A stretch of DNA of 64,000 nucleotides from Himantopus leucocephalus. Lineage: Eukaryota > Chordata > Aves > Charadriiformes > Recurvirostridae. Made by a program: the position numbers and the translations under genes. Below, in pieces: positions 26,501 to 41,500 of the stretch (positions are counted from its first letter, which is position 1; each line of letters starts with the position of its first letter). Where the stretch lies: positions 74,320,016 through 74,384,015 of the forward strand of contig RSEF01000004.1 in NCBI GenBank assembly GCA_003993805.1, written 5' to 3'. The notes under the pieces are model-generated. The model worked only from the letters and a program-made list of their open reading frames with translations, did not search any database and was not told the origin of the DNA.

Positions 26501-29500
26501 ATGCTGGCTCTGCTGCAGGTGCCTACGGGGGAAGGTCACACAATACCTGCTCATCCACCGCCACAGGCAGTGAAGACTTCAAGGGAAGTAGGAAAAAAAC
26601 TTTGCTGCGTAGGGGCTGTGCTTATCTCTGCCCCCAGATCCAGGCTGGTGTGGAGACTCTGTCCCATTAACTCCTGCAAACTGAAGAAGGCTGTCTACTT
26701 GCATTGGTGGTTTTATTACCCCCCGCATCTAGCTACCCAGGAGTTAAAGTGAGCTTCCCCATTTAGGATTTAGAAGCCTTAGTCCATGATGGAAAGTTAA
26801 ATATTGTGATTGCAGTTGCAGTTATGAGCACATCAGTAACAGAGGGCAAAGCAACACTTCAGTTCCGCTAACCAAGGTATCCATTCAACAAAGACACAAG
26901 CACAGCTGACTACATAGTGTTACCAAACAACTATTAGGCATGATAAGAAATCAGTTCAGTTTGTGGCAGACAGGATTTTTATCCCATAAACTAGGATATC
27001 AGTCCAAGTATTTCTTTAATTAAGATCACAGAAGCCAGAAATAGCCACATTGCCTATTGCTGTGGAAGAACATTACACTCTTATAAAATCCTTAAAATAC
27101 AGTAACTAGGAACTCCTAAAACACCGAACATCACAACTGCTACAAGAATTCAAACTCCAAAGGAAGTTACAGTAGAACTTTATTAACCCTTATTGTAAGT
27201 TAAATCAAAACGTAGGTCAGTTAACACTACTTGTACACAAAAAAACACGAAATATCATTACTGTATTTTCTATGAAAACATGACAAAACAAGCTGTCTGG
27301 AACCAGTGAGAATGCAGAGATATTGGGAAGAATTAGGTTAGAACTACAGTTTAAATTCTGTAAAATCACTCAGGAATGAAATTGGTTGCAGTATCAATAG
27401 CCACATATAGAAATTGCCTGACACATCTTTCAAACTTCTGTGATTGACATTGTACACGCATCACTGACTTGAAAAAAATTTCGTATGATGATTTCCTCAT
27501 CAAAGCTAGCCTTTTCTGTTGTTGTGAGTGGTAACGGTGGCATGACCTTGGGCTGCCACAGCTAAGTGCCTTGCATGCTACGCCAGTAAGGTACTACAGC
27601 CAGAACACTGCTCTGACACGTTAAGTCATCTGCCTCACCTGGCAGCTATACAAAGCTAAACTCAGGCCACAGATCAGGGTGCATCAGTAATTGACAGAGA
27701 AGCCTTGAAAGTGTTGCAAGAAAGTGTTAAGTATTCCTGATAGTCATTTTTCTAGAGTTATTACTGCTCAACTGGGATGCAAAATACGCTCCTGTCACCC
27801 ATAGACACTGAAAAGTGCATGGGTGTTTGGAGGATGGGAGACACAGACGCTAGATTCGTAACCAAATCCTGAGCAGAGTTCCATTCTAGCTGCTTCGAAG
27901 CTTTGCTGCTCTCAATTCTCACCCTAAACCTTTCTCCCTTCAGGTAGTCCAACCCTCCACACACCTTCCCATCTGTGGTTCAAGGCAAAGCTGTCAATCT
28001 GGAACAGACATACTTACTCTACAAGTGTTTCTTGTAAGGAATCAAAGAACAAAGACTTGTCCTACCAGATATGTACAAATCAGGATTTCAGCCCTGCTCT
28101 CCTGTAGCTTGGCCAACAATCCCCAACCACAAGAAAGCTTATACTTTAATCTCAGTTCAATCACTGGATTTTTGAAGATGAAGGAGAGTGTTACTTGGAT
28201 ATACAAAAAAAGTTTATTTTGTGCCAAGCATATAGTGAGTAGAAATGGACAAGTTTAAGCTAGCTAGTGAAAAATGAGAAGAAAGCCAAAATCTCTCCCC
28301 ACCATCACCACCCCGCCTTGATCTTTTTAAAGTTGCTGTCTATATTTATTTATTTTTTTTTTGTTGATCAGAGCAAAGCTATTATTAGAGCTACAAGCCA
28401 ATAATTTCTAAATGCTCATACAAAGATTGGTTAAAATAAAGTGATGTTACTCAGTGACAAATTAATCCCCCTACACTAAAAACTGTACAAATGTTGTTTT
28501 AAAACAAAACATTTACTTTGCCAACTTCTGATTCAAAGAGCTAGAGGATACAACTTCTCAGCATTTGTAATGCACGTAACTGTTCTGTATAATGGAAAGA
28601 AAACACGACCTAATGGCTGACAGGTAGGACCAACGTGAGGAGATGATTCTCACGTTATTGCTGGCTTTGCCGCTGACTGATCACTCAGTCTTTGGGCCTT
28701 TGCCCCTGTTTTTCCAGCTGCAGTAAGAGAGGAGTGCTTTACCTACGGCCTCTCTTAGCAACACATTGCTCCACAAACACCAGTGGGATATTTTCATCCT
28801 GCTTATAGACCAAATTTATCCTTTTTAGTCTTAAATCATAGGCAAAATTTGATAAGCTACTTTGAGTAAAGGTTAGTCTCTTATAAAATCCTTCCCCCCC
28901 TCAAAATCTCAAGTACTCTACCTATACACTACAGACACAAATACATTTTCTTGAAAGTATTTTTCTTTACCATCCTTCCCACCTGCTGCAGCTTTTTGCA
29001 TCTCATTTCACAGTAGATTTAGGCAGCAGTTACATATGTTTCCAAATCAGTCTCTGTTTGCCATTTGTCAAATTTGTCAAATGGCTCAGTCATTATTTGA
29101 TTCATATAGAGATGCAGTTCATCTCTGTCAAAAAGACAACCGACACTGAGGTCTCAATGTCCTGGTTTGAGGTAAAACAGGACCATACAAAATGATCCTT
29201 ACACTTCTCTATCTCCCCCAAAACCTCAACCATATTAGCGTTGTAAGTGGTGCAACTTGACTAAACTGTTTTCCAAACTTCAGGCCAAAAGAGTTGTTGG
29301 AAGTACAGCTGCACAGCATCTTCCCGTATTGCAGACAACGCCTGAGGCCAGCCGGACAGATTTAGAGCAGGGCTACAGAGCTTCAAAGGGAAGCCTGCCA
29401 GGCGGAGAGAAGACAGGACTAGTCCACTTGACAGCTGAACTGAAACAGCAGGGGAGCAGCCCTAAGAGGGATGGAGGAGGAGGAGGAGGAAGGGGCACGC

Positions 29501-32500
29501 AAAGAACAGGAAGAGAATCAGAAGGGGAGGACAGGCGGGGCAAAGGTAATGGATATATGAAAAGGAATATATACTTCACAGAAGAGACTCAGGGAAGAAA
29601 ATGAATGAATAAAATACAAAACCAAAACAAATCTCAGAGCGACTAGAGGGAAAAAAACCACTATAAGCAGCATCTCTTAAAACGCAGAGGAACTAGTTGC
29701 TTGTGAGTGTTATTCAAAGCCTGGGAAGGACACAGCTAGCAAGAACTGTACCGATAAAGGAAAGTATATAAAATAAAGGCAGAGAAAGGAAGTTCAGAAA
29801 AGGCTTTGAAAACATGCTGAATTTGTAAAAGTTTTCTTAAGGCAAAAGAAATGTCATTGTCTCTTCCACTCCAGACAGCTCTGCTTCTTCACCTCGGCTG
29901 CTTTTCTACCCCTGTTTCTGTTGTTTTCTCCTCCTCTCCTAAAAATTCAGTAGGGTTAAGCATCAGACATGACTATAGCTCTGGTTTCTCCTTGTGGGAG
30001 GCGATACGGCAGCAGCTTCGGAAGGCTTTCTTANGCTGCTTTTCTACCCCTGTTTCTGTTGTTTTCTCCTCCTCTCCTGAAAATTCAGTAGGGTTAAGCA
30101 TCAGACGTAACTATAGCTCTGGTTTCTCCTTGTGGGAGGCGATACAGCGGCAGCTTCGGAAGGCTTTNGGTTTCTCCTTGTGGGAGGCGATACGGCAGCA
30201 GCTTCGGAAGGCTTTCTTACTTACAAGAACGTGCGGCTTGGCAGCCCCATCCTGCTGGGGCAAACAGCAAACCCCTTCTTGCCCTCTGGAGGGCTTTCAG
30301 TGAGAGCTGCAGAGTTATTCAGCATCCTGCCCAGCGACAGGCCCTGCTTTATGAATGGGACAAGCCCAGGAGGCTCTTTTCTTTCCTAATTTGGATTCCC
30401 AGCCTCCCTAGGAGGGGTTATACCTTCAGAGGGGAGTTCAGCGTTTCAGACTCTGCAGGTGCAGGCTGACATTATTGTGTTAGTTGTCCAGAAACAGAAG
30501 TAAAATAGGTACAGGGAGAAGGCTGAATGGAGTGAGTCCCGTGCAACTGCCCGATTCTTGCAGGTAAGGCCCCAGACCTACTGCATCCATACCGAGCTGC
30601 CTACAGCAGTGCTGGCCTGCACCCCGACACACGCGGTGAAGAAGCCAAGCATCAGTACCATGCCCCATCTCTCACCTGGCATCTAAGCCCTTCCCATCCG
30701 TGAACCAGGGCAATCCTGTATGCCCGATGATAACTAAATTACTGCCTATGCCTTATTCTAAGGCATGGGGACCTGGGAAACTAAAGCAAAGCAGCTAGGT
30801 AAAGAGAAGCAAATCTCTAGAAGGAACTGAGCCTGTAAATCTTATTTTAGGCTGGCAAATTCCCTTCCAGCCACAGGCAGGTCTCCTTCTCTTCCCCCTC
30901 ATCATGCTCAGTGCACTCCGCTTGTTTCCCCTCAAAGCAGTCTCCTCTCCTTGCTCTGCCCTTGACATGCTTGACACATATACCTTTGCCTGAAGCTGAA
31001 GTGCCAGGAGTAATTATAATGGTTTTTACTGCCCAGTCACGTTATTGATGAAATCGTGAAGCTAGCAATATAAAATGCTTAGTTAGAGCAGAGAAACTCT
31101 GTCAATAGCACCATTTGGGTGCACGCTCATTCCCTCTACAAGGCTTCATCATTAGGTGTGCTCAAGCTCACAAACCAGGAGGTTATTCCGCAAATGTCAG
31201 AGTCACAAGGACTCTGAGAATTCAAACACTTCTGCCTCCTTTGCCAATATCACCACGAAGGCTAAGACACTGGAAGCAGAAGCTGGACATAGAAAAATGT
31301 GCAGTCAGCCGGCCACATCATCCTCCAAGCTATAGAAAGGGAAGGATGAGAGGGCATCAAGCAAGTACAAATGCACCCAAGCGCTAACAGTGGCTTCTGC
31401 TGCTGAATTTCCTCTTGACTTTTCTACAGCTACACTGGTCTGAAAATCCTAAAAAAGGAGACATTAGCACTTTAATTTGTCTCCTTTTCTGATCGCCATT
31501 GTGCTTCTAATCTACAGCAAGCTGAGGCTCTTGTCTGTCCTCCAAACATTCCCATTACCAGTTCTCCCATATCAGACGCAATGTTTACCTGGCTTTTCCC
31601 TTACAGCCAATTAATTCTGACAGGAGCAGCTTCAGCTCTTCCATCCCTGCCTGCTTTCCTGCAAATCGTTCACTCCTGACTCAACACCAGTTCCCTCTGA
31701 CAGGATCAAGTCCATGCTCATGGTACATCCCAGCTCCAGTGCTTGCTGCAGGCTCCATGGCTTGGTTGTCCATGGCCAGAGACTGGCATGAAGTAGGGGA
31801 GTAAGATAAGTCACAAGCCCTTTGGCATGAATGAACCATTACTCCCCGGGACAGATCCCTGCCTGGTCCCTGTTATCCATCTGGCCAACGCTTGGAAGAA
31901 ATCTGAGATGAAAGCAAAAATTATCATACTCCAACTCTCACCACATCTCCGATTCTCTTTGTTGTTACACAGAAAAGAAGGGCCAGAATTCCCCCTCCTG
32001 CCACTTGTCTGCAACCCTTTTACATGCTTTATTTGCCGTCCGGTCCTTATTTCTTACTTTGTTTTTACCACCTACTTTTATTACAGTTTTGTAGCATCTA
32101 GATCCCTGCTGTGATATGCTCTAGTTTTATTCCTGCTTTTTTCTCTAGGGAGGAGGGGGAGAGAAAGATGAAAAGGTAAAATTAATTTGTTTGCTTGATA
32201 AGGCAGTTAAGAAGCACATTGGCCCCTCTGAGCATTTCAATAGCTTATGCCCTTTTCTAATATTTCTGAGAGGGGAATGAAAGCTGAATGCTCATAACTG
32301 CCAGCACATCCACATCCTCTTCTTTGAAAACTGAAAACTGAGACTAATTATAATGGCTCGCACAGTCCAATTATGTTGCTGATCTAATCAGCTAACATCA
32401 GGAGAAGCGCTGAATGAATCTGCACAATAGCTGGGACACAGAGTCGATTTCTCCCTGGACCAGCACATTTAAAGCATGCTTATCAGCTACATGACATCCC

Positions 32501-35500
32501 AAAAAAAAGAGACGCTGGCTGCAAAAAGTTTTTTGAACCTTCCCCTCCCATTTCTCTACCCGTATCCCAAAGGAAGAAGCCTTTAATTTACAAAGGATTT
32601 TCTTTTTTTTTTTTTTTCCCCCTGGTCTGGGCACACCCTCTTGAAATAAAGCAAACATAAGCACTCGGGTTTCATTAGTTAGTGATTAAATATGTTATGA
32701 GACAGAAAATTGGCAGAGAAAGTAAGGCTGGTTCGTTCGTGTTGGTCTTACTGTTGGCTCTTTGTGCACACTCTGAGTGGCAGCCCTCTGTAAACTGAGC
32801 TCAACACTTGTGGGGTCCTTCTTCAACTCTACTGGGGGCCTGTCCCCTCTGGCTACTCCATCAAATTTCAGAGATCTGCTCGGCGAAGGAGTAAATATTA
32901 CTGTTGTACACTCTTTATCCTTCTCTTCCAGGCCGTTGAAATTCTCTCCATTCATGCTGACTTTTCCATCTACCTGCAGAATACAGTTAAATAAATACGC
33001 TGAGGCAATTAGCATTCAAAGGAATTTAGGAAATTAGGACTTCAACATGGTATTACAATTGTTAACACAGTCTGTGCCATCAGTGGAGGATAGAGTCAAG
33101 CACACATTTCATTCAATGGGTGGAGATAGAAGAAAACTCTATTCCAAGGGGGTCATAAACAAAATACAGACAGAAGGTAGTAATTTTTCTGGATTCCCTG
33201 GTTTCCCACATTGCGTTCTCCCAGTAACATACAGACAGCCTTTGTATGCATCACAGATCAGTGGACTTTAAAAGAACAACAAAGCTTTATGTTAAATGTA
33301 CACCAAAACTGCTGGGTTTTGCATTGCCTCATGCAAAAGGCAAGCAGGTTCTCCAGGACTAATTACGCTGATGAACTGCCAGGTAACCCAATGACCTCAC
33401 CACAGTATTAGGAGACCATGCTTTCTGAAGCACTGTCATGCGAACTTTGAAGGGTCAGGAGCAGCAGACTTCATCCTGTTCATAACATTGAAGCAAAGAA
33501 CCAAAAAGTAAAACTGGGCATTCCACCTTCTCCATGAGGCGATAAAATAAGCATCTGCTTTCCCACAAAATTATTTTATGCTGTCTCCATGAAAAGGAGA
33601 AGGAAGAAACAGTTCAACTACTTTGTTCTCAGGGTCAAGCCAACTCCTTGTGGGCATATATTCCCGCTAAGGAACCCTTAAGCAAGGAAGAAAATACAAA
33701 ATCTTGGTTCTTCCTCTGCACTGATACGGTCTCCTCTTGGGACTTTAACACTTCATAATTATGTTCTGAATGGAGATGGCATGTTAAGACTTCCTTCACT
33801 TCGGAGGGCTGTTTGTAGAAGCCATAGTATACATGAAAAAAGTCTTGCTACAAAGGAACTCGCAAGCCATTCATGATAAGAGGGCCCAGCTGGAGAGACC
33901 AGGAGAGGACCAGGTATCACTAACACCATACTGCTGCTGCCTAGTTACAGCACAGAGGTTTATAGGCCTGTCAGCAGGGGTGAGTTTTAAATAGACTTGA
34001 AGGAGGGCTTTACTACTCTCTGCACAGAGATCCTTCCTTGCAAAATGACCATCACGGCAGACGATGGAAAGATGAGTAAATATGGACAGACTCTTCTCTG
34101 CTAATCATTGGACTTTGGGGGAATAATGGCATAGATCAGTGATTTCTTAGAGAAGCTATCTGGGATACATATGTTGATTAGTTATTTCAGGTTTCTCCAC
34201 AGGTACTGCATAAACAAGCAACACATGTGAAAACAAGCTCAGATGTAAGCCATTCCATGGGAACTTTATATTTGTTTCATTGTCATTGAAAACTGATGCA
34301 ACAAGTGTCAAAACTGCTTTATTGAACTGAAACACAGTTTAAGAAAACAAAGTTCTTCGCATCTCATCCTCCCTGCTCCACTCCTTATTTCACCATTTAC
34401 TTATCTTCAGTACTTTACTTCTTGAGTAAACAGCTTGTATACCTCAAGAGTGGCACTCCAACTTAGTATATGCCATCAGTGCTAAGCTGAGGGCAAACTC
34501 CTCCCGTTGACTTCACGTATACGTGCATCTAGAGGTCTGTTCTCTATCTGAGGGTGATTAACTAAGGGGCCATCTCCGAGACGCTGGGCATCATCAGCTC
34601 TGACAGGAGTGTGGGGAGGTGAAGGCAGTTAGCACCTCCTGCAATCAGCTCCCAGGCAGAGGAGGAGAAACAGCCCGGCCCCACAAGCAGTTTCACCCCT
34701 TCTGACTGCTTTTCAGATGAAAAAGTTCCCTCCCTTTCCTCACTGCCATCATCCACTCAACACAGTAATATTCTTAGGGTTTATTTCCAAACCCAAGTGT
34801 GGGCAGACACCGAGCCCCAAGTCTTCTGGGACTGTGTGCTGGATTATCTACCAGAGAGGCAGGTCACGAAAGACCTCAGAAATAAGAAAGCCAGGAAAAC
34901 ACTGGCAGGCCGCACCATCCATTTTAGTGTCTCTGTTTAGACTAAGACATTTCTCTATTTATATTAGGGAGGAAAACCAAATGTTTGAATGATCAGGACA
35001 GATGCCCTGGCTGCAGAGTTAAACAAACATACTCCTTTTCCTTCTGATCTGGAGCAAGTCAACACATTGTCACCAGAGCCCAGAATCATCGACAGACTGG
35101 TGTCTCAGGGGAAAATAATGCTACAGCTACATGTTCTAGGGAATGATTCCTACTGAGACAAATAACATTCTTCCACATCAAGCCAACAAGATCTAGACAG
35201 ACTTTTAGTGGTGGCTGGGGGCGGGGAGGGAGAAGCATCCGTGGGTTAGTTTCTCCCCACATATGTGAACTATATATGCATTAACGTGAAGGTGATACGT
35301 ATATCTTGGACATATATCTTGGTCCTCTGAGGAAAAAAGTGGCATGGATTAGAAAAAAACCCAAAGATCCATGATTCACTGATGTCTAAAATGTAAACTC
35401 TAGGGGAATACCAGCTGAGGTATAGGAGAAATAGGAATTACTGGTTTCCCATTTCAACTAGGAAACATAGTGGGGGGTTTTCCACAAGACCTGGGACAGA

Positions 35501-38500
35501 CTTCAAGAAATTACAGAAATCACAATACGCTTTTTCACTATCTATACAAAGCTGACTTTAAAAAAAAAAAATAAACAACCTGAATACAGATGGAAGCAAT
35601 GCTACTGGGACATCAGCAGGGCTGCAGGGACCCCTGCATGCCACAAGCAAAGTAGCAGACAACAATGGCAGACACGAGGGGACCCAAACCCTACAGGATG
35701 GGGGCACCTATACTTCCCACTGCTTACAACAAGGCTACAATGAGACTTGGGGAAGCTCCAGTTTTGGTACAGGCACTGTGAGAAACAGATTTCTTCCAAC
35801 TTGACTTATTCTGGCCTGTTCTCTCTAACACATCCAGTTCTTTGCTTTCTCCATCATTGGTTCAGTATCTTACTCCCATTCTCCACACCCACCCAGTCCA
35901 AAGGTATACTTTTCAGGTTTCATATCCCAGTTTCAGTCGCTTCTCCTTTCCCAACAGATCTCATAGCTGGCTCCTTATTCCAGGCAGCCCTCCTTTCATC
36001 CAAGCTCTCTTACTTCTTTTATTCCCATAATCTTTGTGCAGTTCTTGCAACTCAATGCAGTCACTCCCCCTCTCTCACCAGCAATCCCCAGTCACACCAC
36101 TACCCCAGTACCAATCTGTTCCCCTAAACCTGCATGGACAGCCTATATTCCTTCTTTTTGCCAGTGAAGCAGCTTTCCTCATTCATCCCTGGTGAGAAGC
36201 ATGTTTAGGACAGAGACTATCTTTGGGCAAGCTGGCTCTTGACTCTGAAGGAGCAGGGACTCTCCACGCTGAATACATGCACGCTGCAGTGTTTCAAAGG
36301 CTTATGACTTGGTTGAATGGGACAGACTTGTTTGGGTATGGCAAAACTGAGACCCCTGACCCAAAAGGGGTCTGATTTTCCAGGGTCTGTTTAGCCTGGA
36401 GAAGAGAAGACTGAGAGGGGATCTCATCCATGCTAATAAATATCTAAAAGGCGGGTGTCAAGTGGACGGGGCCAGACTCTTTTCATTGGTACCCAGCGAC
36501 AGGGTAAGGGGCAACGGGCACAAACTGGAACACAGGAAATTCTGTCTGAACACAAGGAAAAACTTCTTTACTTTGAGGATGACAGAGCACTGGAACAGGC
36601 TGCCCAGAGAGGTTGTAAAGTCTCCTGCTCTGGAGATATTCAAAACCCACCTGGATGCATTCCTGTGCAACCTGCTGTAGGTGACCCTGCTCTGGCAGCG
36701 GGGTTGGACTAGATGATCTCCAGATGTCCCTTCCAATCCCTGCCATTCTGTGATTCCGTGAACCTTGAAAAGTCAGTTTAGGTCTTGCTCCAAAAGTCAG
36801 GGCCTCTACGCTCCCTGACCCTTCCCTTTTGTTTGAAAACAAAACCCTGTGACAACATACTCCTTCCTAACAGCTTTGTCAGAAAATGCCTGCCTTTTTT
36901 CTTAGAGCCCCCCTTTCCCTGTCTTTCCCCAAACAAATTTAGCCTGAGGAAAAACACCTAGCACAAATATGTCAGTCTGAACAGGTCAAGTTTCTAAAAA
37001 CATTGGTAACCAAGAAGAGACCACTAGACTGGGCAGCACAGAGCACGAAGCTGAGTTTTATGAAATCAGAATGCTGCAACCATTTTCTACTCAATTGCAT
37101 TAAATATTTATATGGTTAGATGATTTAGTCAGGATCTCTTTGCCTCCCGATTGACTTTGGGAAGAGCAACATATCCTACCTTAAAGCTCTTTAAAACTTC
37201 TTGTGTATTTTTGGGCTGGGAGTAAGGCTTGGGTGTCAGCATAGGCACAGCCTTGGAGACAACACTTTTGCTGGGAGATGTACGGCCCGTCGAACTGCTG
37301 GGCTCTAGTTCAGCGGTGGGAACAATGGTTGCTTCAATGGTGGCAGTGAATTTTGGAGCAGGCAGCGACTGTTGCCTTAAGTATCGCAGAGGATTTGGGT
37401 CTTTCAGTGGGGAATTTGGCTCCACTGAATGGCTTCTTTCCAGAATTTTTGGCATCTGCAAACGCTCAAGGACAGCTTCACTGATAGTGAATCTTTCAAT
37501 GTACTGCTGGAGGATGCTCTCAGCCTCCTCCTGCGACTTTGCATTCTTGTATGCCTCATGAAGCTCCCGCTCTCTTCTCTCTCTGCATGGGAGACAACAG
37601 AAAAAAGGCCATTGCATTAAAATTAATGCTGGAAATCACTCCTGTTTCCTCTGCTCCATCAACATCCTTCCTTCTCCCTCATCCCAGGCCTGCAGGCATG
37701 GCTGCCCCCAGTTACCTATCACCTATGGAGCACACAACGTTTTCAGACATGCCTCTGCACTTCAGTAAAACAACGTACTTCTCTTCCACAATTTCTCGGT
37801 AGGTTTTGATGCTTTTTCTGCGCTCATTTGTTCCGTCTCCAGACAATAACCTTTCCATTTTCTTTCTCTCAGCTTCTTTTTTTATTAAATCCTGTGAAGC
37901 GCTCCTTCGACGACTCTTCCACCGAGCCAGGTCCTGTGAGAGAAGGAAGGCACCTGAATGCAGAGCTGCAAATAGCTAAAAACTGGCCACAGAAACCAAG
38001 GTCTGCAACACTTGCTCCTGCCTATGCCCATCGCCTGCTGGCAGTGATGTTTATTTTAAAAAGAAAAGGAGATTATACCATAAAATGGAGATAAAATGAA
38101 GATGTTGCCAGACTGATTTTCCTCCTAACAGCAGGAACCATGTAGGACTTCACAGCTCCACTGGATGGCTTTGTAGTGTTGCAGCACGCTAGGTAACAGG
38201 AAATTTGGCCTAAAAGGACGAGTCAGGGAACTCATTTTCACTTGGGCCAACATTAGGGACAAAACCTCATTCCCCAGGAAGATGAAGTAGAAAAACTATG
38301 TTTGGTGAAGAATTTTAATAATCAGATGTGTGGGAGGCAGGAGTTCATTGGACGAAGGGACGTCATTTCACCATGAACTACAGCTGCACTCAGAGTTTGC
38401 CTTGGAGAGCTGATAGTCCCATACTTTGTCTGTGCTATCAGCCAACTACATGCAAGCATGGTTGACCCATGCTATTTTTTTTTTTTTGTGACAGAAAAAT

Positions 38501-41500
38501 CCAGTACACTATCCAAACTTAAATTTTTCCTCATGGGCACCCTCTGGTATTTTGGGCCCACATCTGAGCAACACAAGGTAGGGACTGAAGTGGCTCACAC
38601 CTGGTTGGCGTGAGACATGACAGAGCAAAAAGCCTATGGTTTGTATCCAGCTACGTAGATATGTCCTTGTTGAAGCAATGATCTTATTCTTTTTGGAAGC
38701 TGCCTGCCCAAAATTGTCCAGAAGATCCACTGATTCTGGTTCTTTACCTTTACTGCACAACCAGCCTGACACCAAACCAGAGCGCCACAGGAGATACCTG
38801 TTATGGGCACCTATGTCTTGCATCCTGCTTGGGTTATGAATTCACAAGTTCAGGACAGGACAGAGACAAGATATTTTTCACAGTAGAAGTATTATAGTAA
38901 AGAAGTTTTCTAAGATGTAAAATTTCTCTGCAATCAATCAGGGAACAAAACTTTATGTGTAAAAAATAAACTCTGCAGAACTTCTGCAAAGAAAAGTAAC
39001 TTCCTAGGAAACTGTAGGGGCACATTTGTCATTAACTTTATAACATCAGGAGATTAGTATACAGGTTATATTTCATGTAGTCTAACAAATTCTGGTTTTA
39101 ATAAAAACCAGAGATTCTGTACACATACTCAATTCAAAAGCTATTTCATTAATTACATGGTTTTCCAAATATTTTAATTGCATTTTTATTGGTAAACAAC
39201 AGAAGGTACTGCAAGCATAACTTATTTTATTAAAACCAGGAACAAACCTTGTCACTTTTAATTTAGCTTAAAACCACAAATTATTGACGTTACACTCAAG
39301 GGAATGCTCATTAAAGTATTTCTTCACATGACCTACATATATCAGTCTATAATCCCCTTCTTGAAACATAGGCCTTTCATTCTCCTCAGTTACTAATTAT
39401 TCTCATTGAAGTACCAAAACATTTCTTTATTCAGCTACTCCCGCTATTGCCTATTGTTTGGAAATTAGTTTTTCATTAGCAAATTTCATAACATAAGTCC
39501 TCCTCTTTTTGTAATTAAAAACCAGACATGTTTATCTTTTCCAGCTCTGATGCTTTAGAATAACAATAATTAAAAAAAAACCCATGAAACTGTTAATTGT
39601 TGGCAAATTTACAGCATGGGCATATAAAAAATATCAGACCGTGAATGTGGTGTCGCCTCCATAAATCCCTCTGAATGCCAAGGACATTCCAGTAAGGGCA
39701 TTTTTAGTACCTCTTCAGAACTTTTAGTTCAGTGTAGAAGGTGCTGAGGGCCTGGAAAACTTACGCGCTTTAGCTCAGAGGATTTTCCATTCAACAGCAG
39801 AGAGTTCTCAAACCTCTTGAATGCCTTTGGACTCATTCTTATCTCTGCTGGGAAATTATGGCTTCCCACACATACAGAGCTCTCAGCTGAAGTTCTTCAT
39901 TGTTCTACTACGAAAAGTTAGTTCTTAGTTGTATATACTGTTCTTTTTTGGACTTTTCCTTGAATTTTCTACCAAAAACCTCTCTGAGATGTTTCATAGT
40001 AGCCGTCCTTACAATGGGAAATTACTGTGCTAGCTGCCTGAAGAGATTCTTTTTGTTTTGTTTTAATTAAAAAATATGCCCCAAATTCCTCATTTAAAAT
40101 CAGTCTCTAAGAATGAACAGGATTGATACTAAAACTCCTGATACTAACTCACCTGCAAATCATGCTTTTCTGTCCTTACTAATTTGCTGAAGGTAATGCC
40201 AAATGCCAGGACAGCTTAAAAAACACATTGAGGAAAGAGGGTTTGGAAAAGACTTGTAACCCAAGCAGAGTATAGCTAACTTGAAGGGCAATTTGTTTGC
40301 TTAGACANCTATTTATACACCGTCTTGCTTAGTTTTGTATTTTGCCACTTTGGACATTTACTATTTGGAAAAGTTAGAGAAGCGAAAAGTTAGAAGCTGT
40401 TCTGCTTCCATTTTTACCTAATCACAGTTTAATTACATGTTTTTAAAAAGCAAAATACCTGTTGCACATGCAGAGGCACCAGAATACCTTGTATTCTGTA
40501 ATTCACGTCAAATTATGAACTTCTATGCTTTTAGCAACAATTCATTAGGGGGAAAAAAACCCCGTTCCTGATTATTTTAGCAGTACAGAGCAACTGTAGA
40601 TTTAGCAGGCTGTACTTTTCTGCCTAGCTAGCTGGCCTCAATGCCAGCTTTGCAGACGATGCTGTATACTCACATCTTGCCATCTGGTCTCGTCCTCTTT
40701 CAGCTGGTTGTGTATGTTCTGCAGCTTCTCATGGCGAGCTTTGCTATGAGGCTGAGTCACAGCTTCTTCTTCACATCTCATGTCAAACATGCTCATACTC
40801 CTAAACAAGGGAGAAATCAGAGGTGGTGCAGCATTATTTCGAGGCTCATATTCCTTCAGCTTGTTAGAGCTAAAGCCACATGAGGGTGCTACAGCAGAAT
40901 CAGACACCTGCACCCTTACGAAGCTCCCAAAAGCAGCAGTCCCCCGGAAGGACCAGTTAGCACCCCTATGGCTCCCACACAGTACTTCAGGCACTATACT
41001 CCTCAACTTTCTCTTGTTTTTGTTAGTTGACTGCAACTTTGCCTCTCACTAAGAAGCATTACTAACGTTACACCTCCATCAATAGCTCTCATTAAAATCA
41101 TTCTATTCAGAGCAGAGTTCAGAACATTTTACTTTCTGAAGATTTGTTTCCCAGTGAGTTTTCAAGACCCCTCCAATTAACACCGTAGAAAGAAGTTTCC
41201 ATTTTAGTGTAAAACAAGAGAGGCTTGAGAAGTATATTAGAGGCAGCATGGCTGGCTAAATGTTATCGCTACAAAACCGGGGAGAGCCTGCCCAGAGAAG
41301 TAGGCGCAGCGCAAACAGCATGGTACTTCCTCCTCTCCCCGCCCTGCCTCTGAGAAACTCAATGCTATCAGCACCAACTTATTAATACAGCTAACCTAAC
41401 AAGGCAAAGCTGATGTTCAGGACAAAACAGCTTCTTTCTACACATTCTATTTCTGTCCCTGACCTTTGAAGAGTTAAAGGAAAAAAAAAAGAAAAGGTCA

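Larger units (their letters stand above)
23073..32751 (-). other. Intron 14 (largest, 9.7 kb)
   Basis: Contains a GC-rich stretch with a long plus-strand ORF (23894-25045), an old CR1 fragment (25082-25240), a GGA-type run at about 29472-29490 and the triple duplication at 29.9-30.2 kb. No further LIMCH1 exon was recognised; a poorly conserved linker exon could be missed. Confidence 0.8.

Noticed and set aside
29257..29604. Plus-strand ORF with a Gly run (GGGGGG) at 29.5 kb.
   Set aside because: The run is a GGA simple repeat in intron; no other coding sign.
35213..35232. G-rich stretch as a G-quadruplex.
   Set aside because: Only three runs of three or more G; does not meet the usual four-run pattern.
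37229..37620. Plus-strand ORFs over exon 13.
   Set aside because: Antisense shadows of the strongly conserved minus-strand exon.
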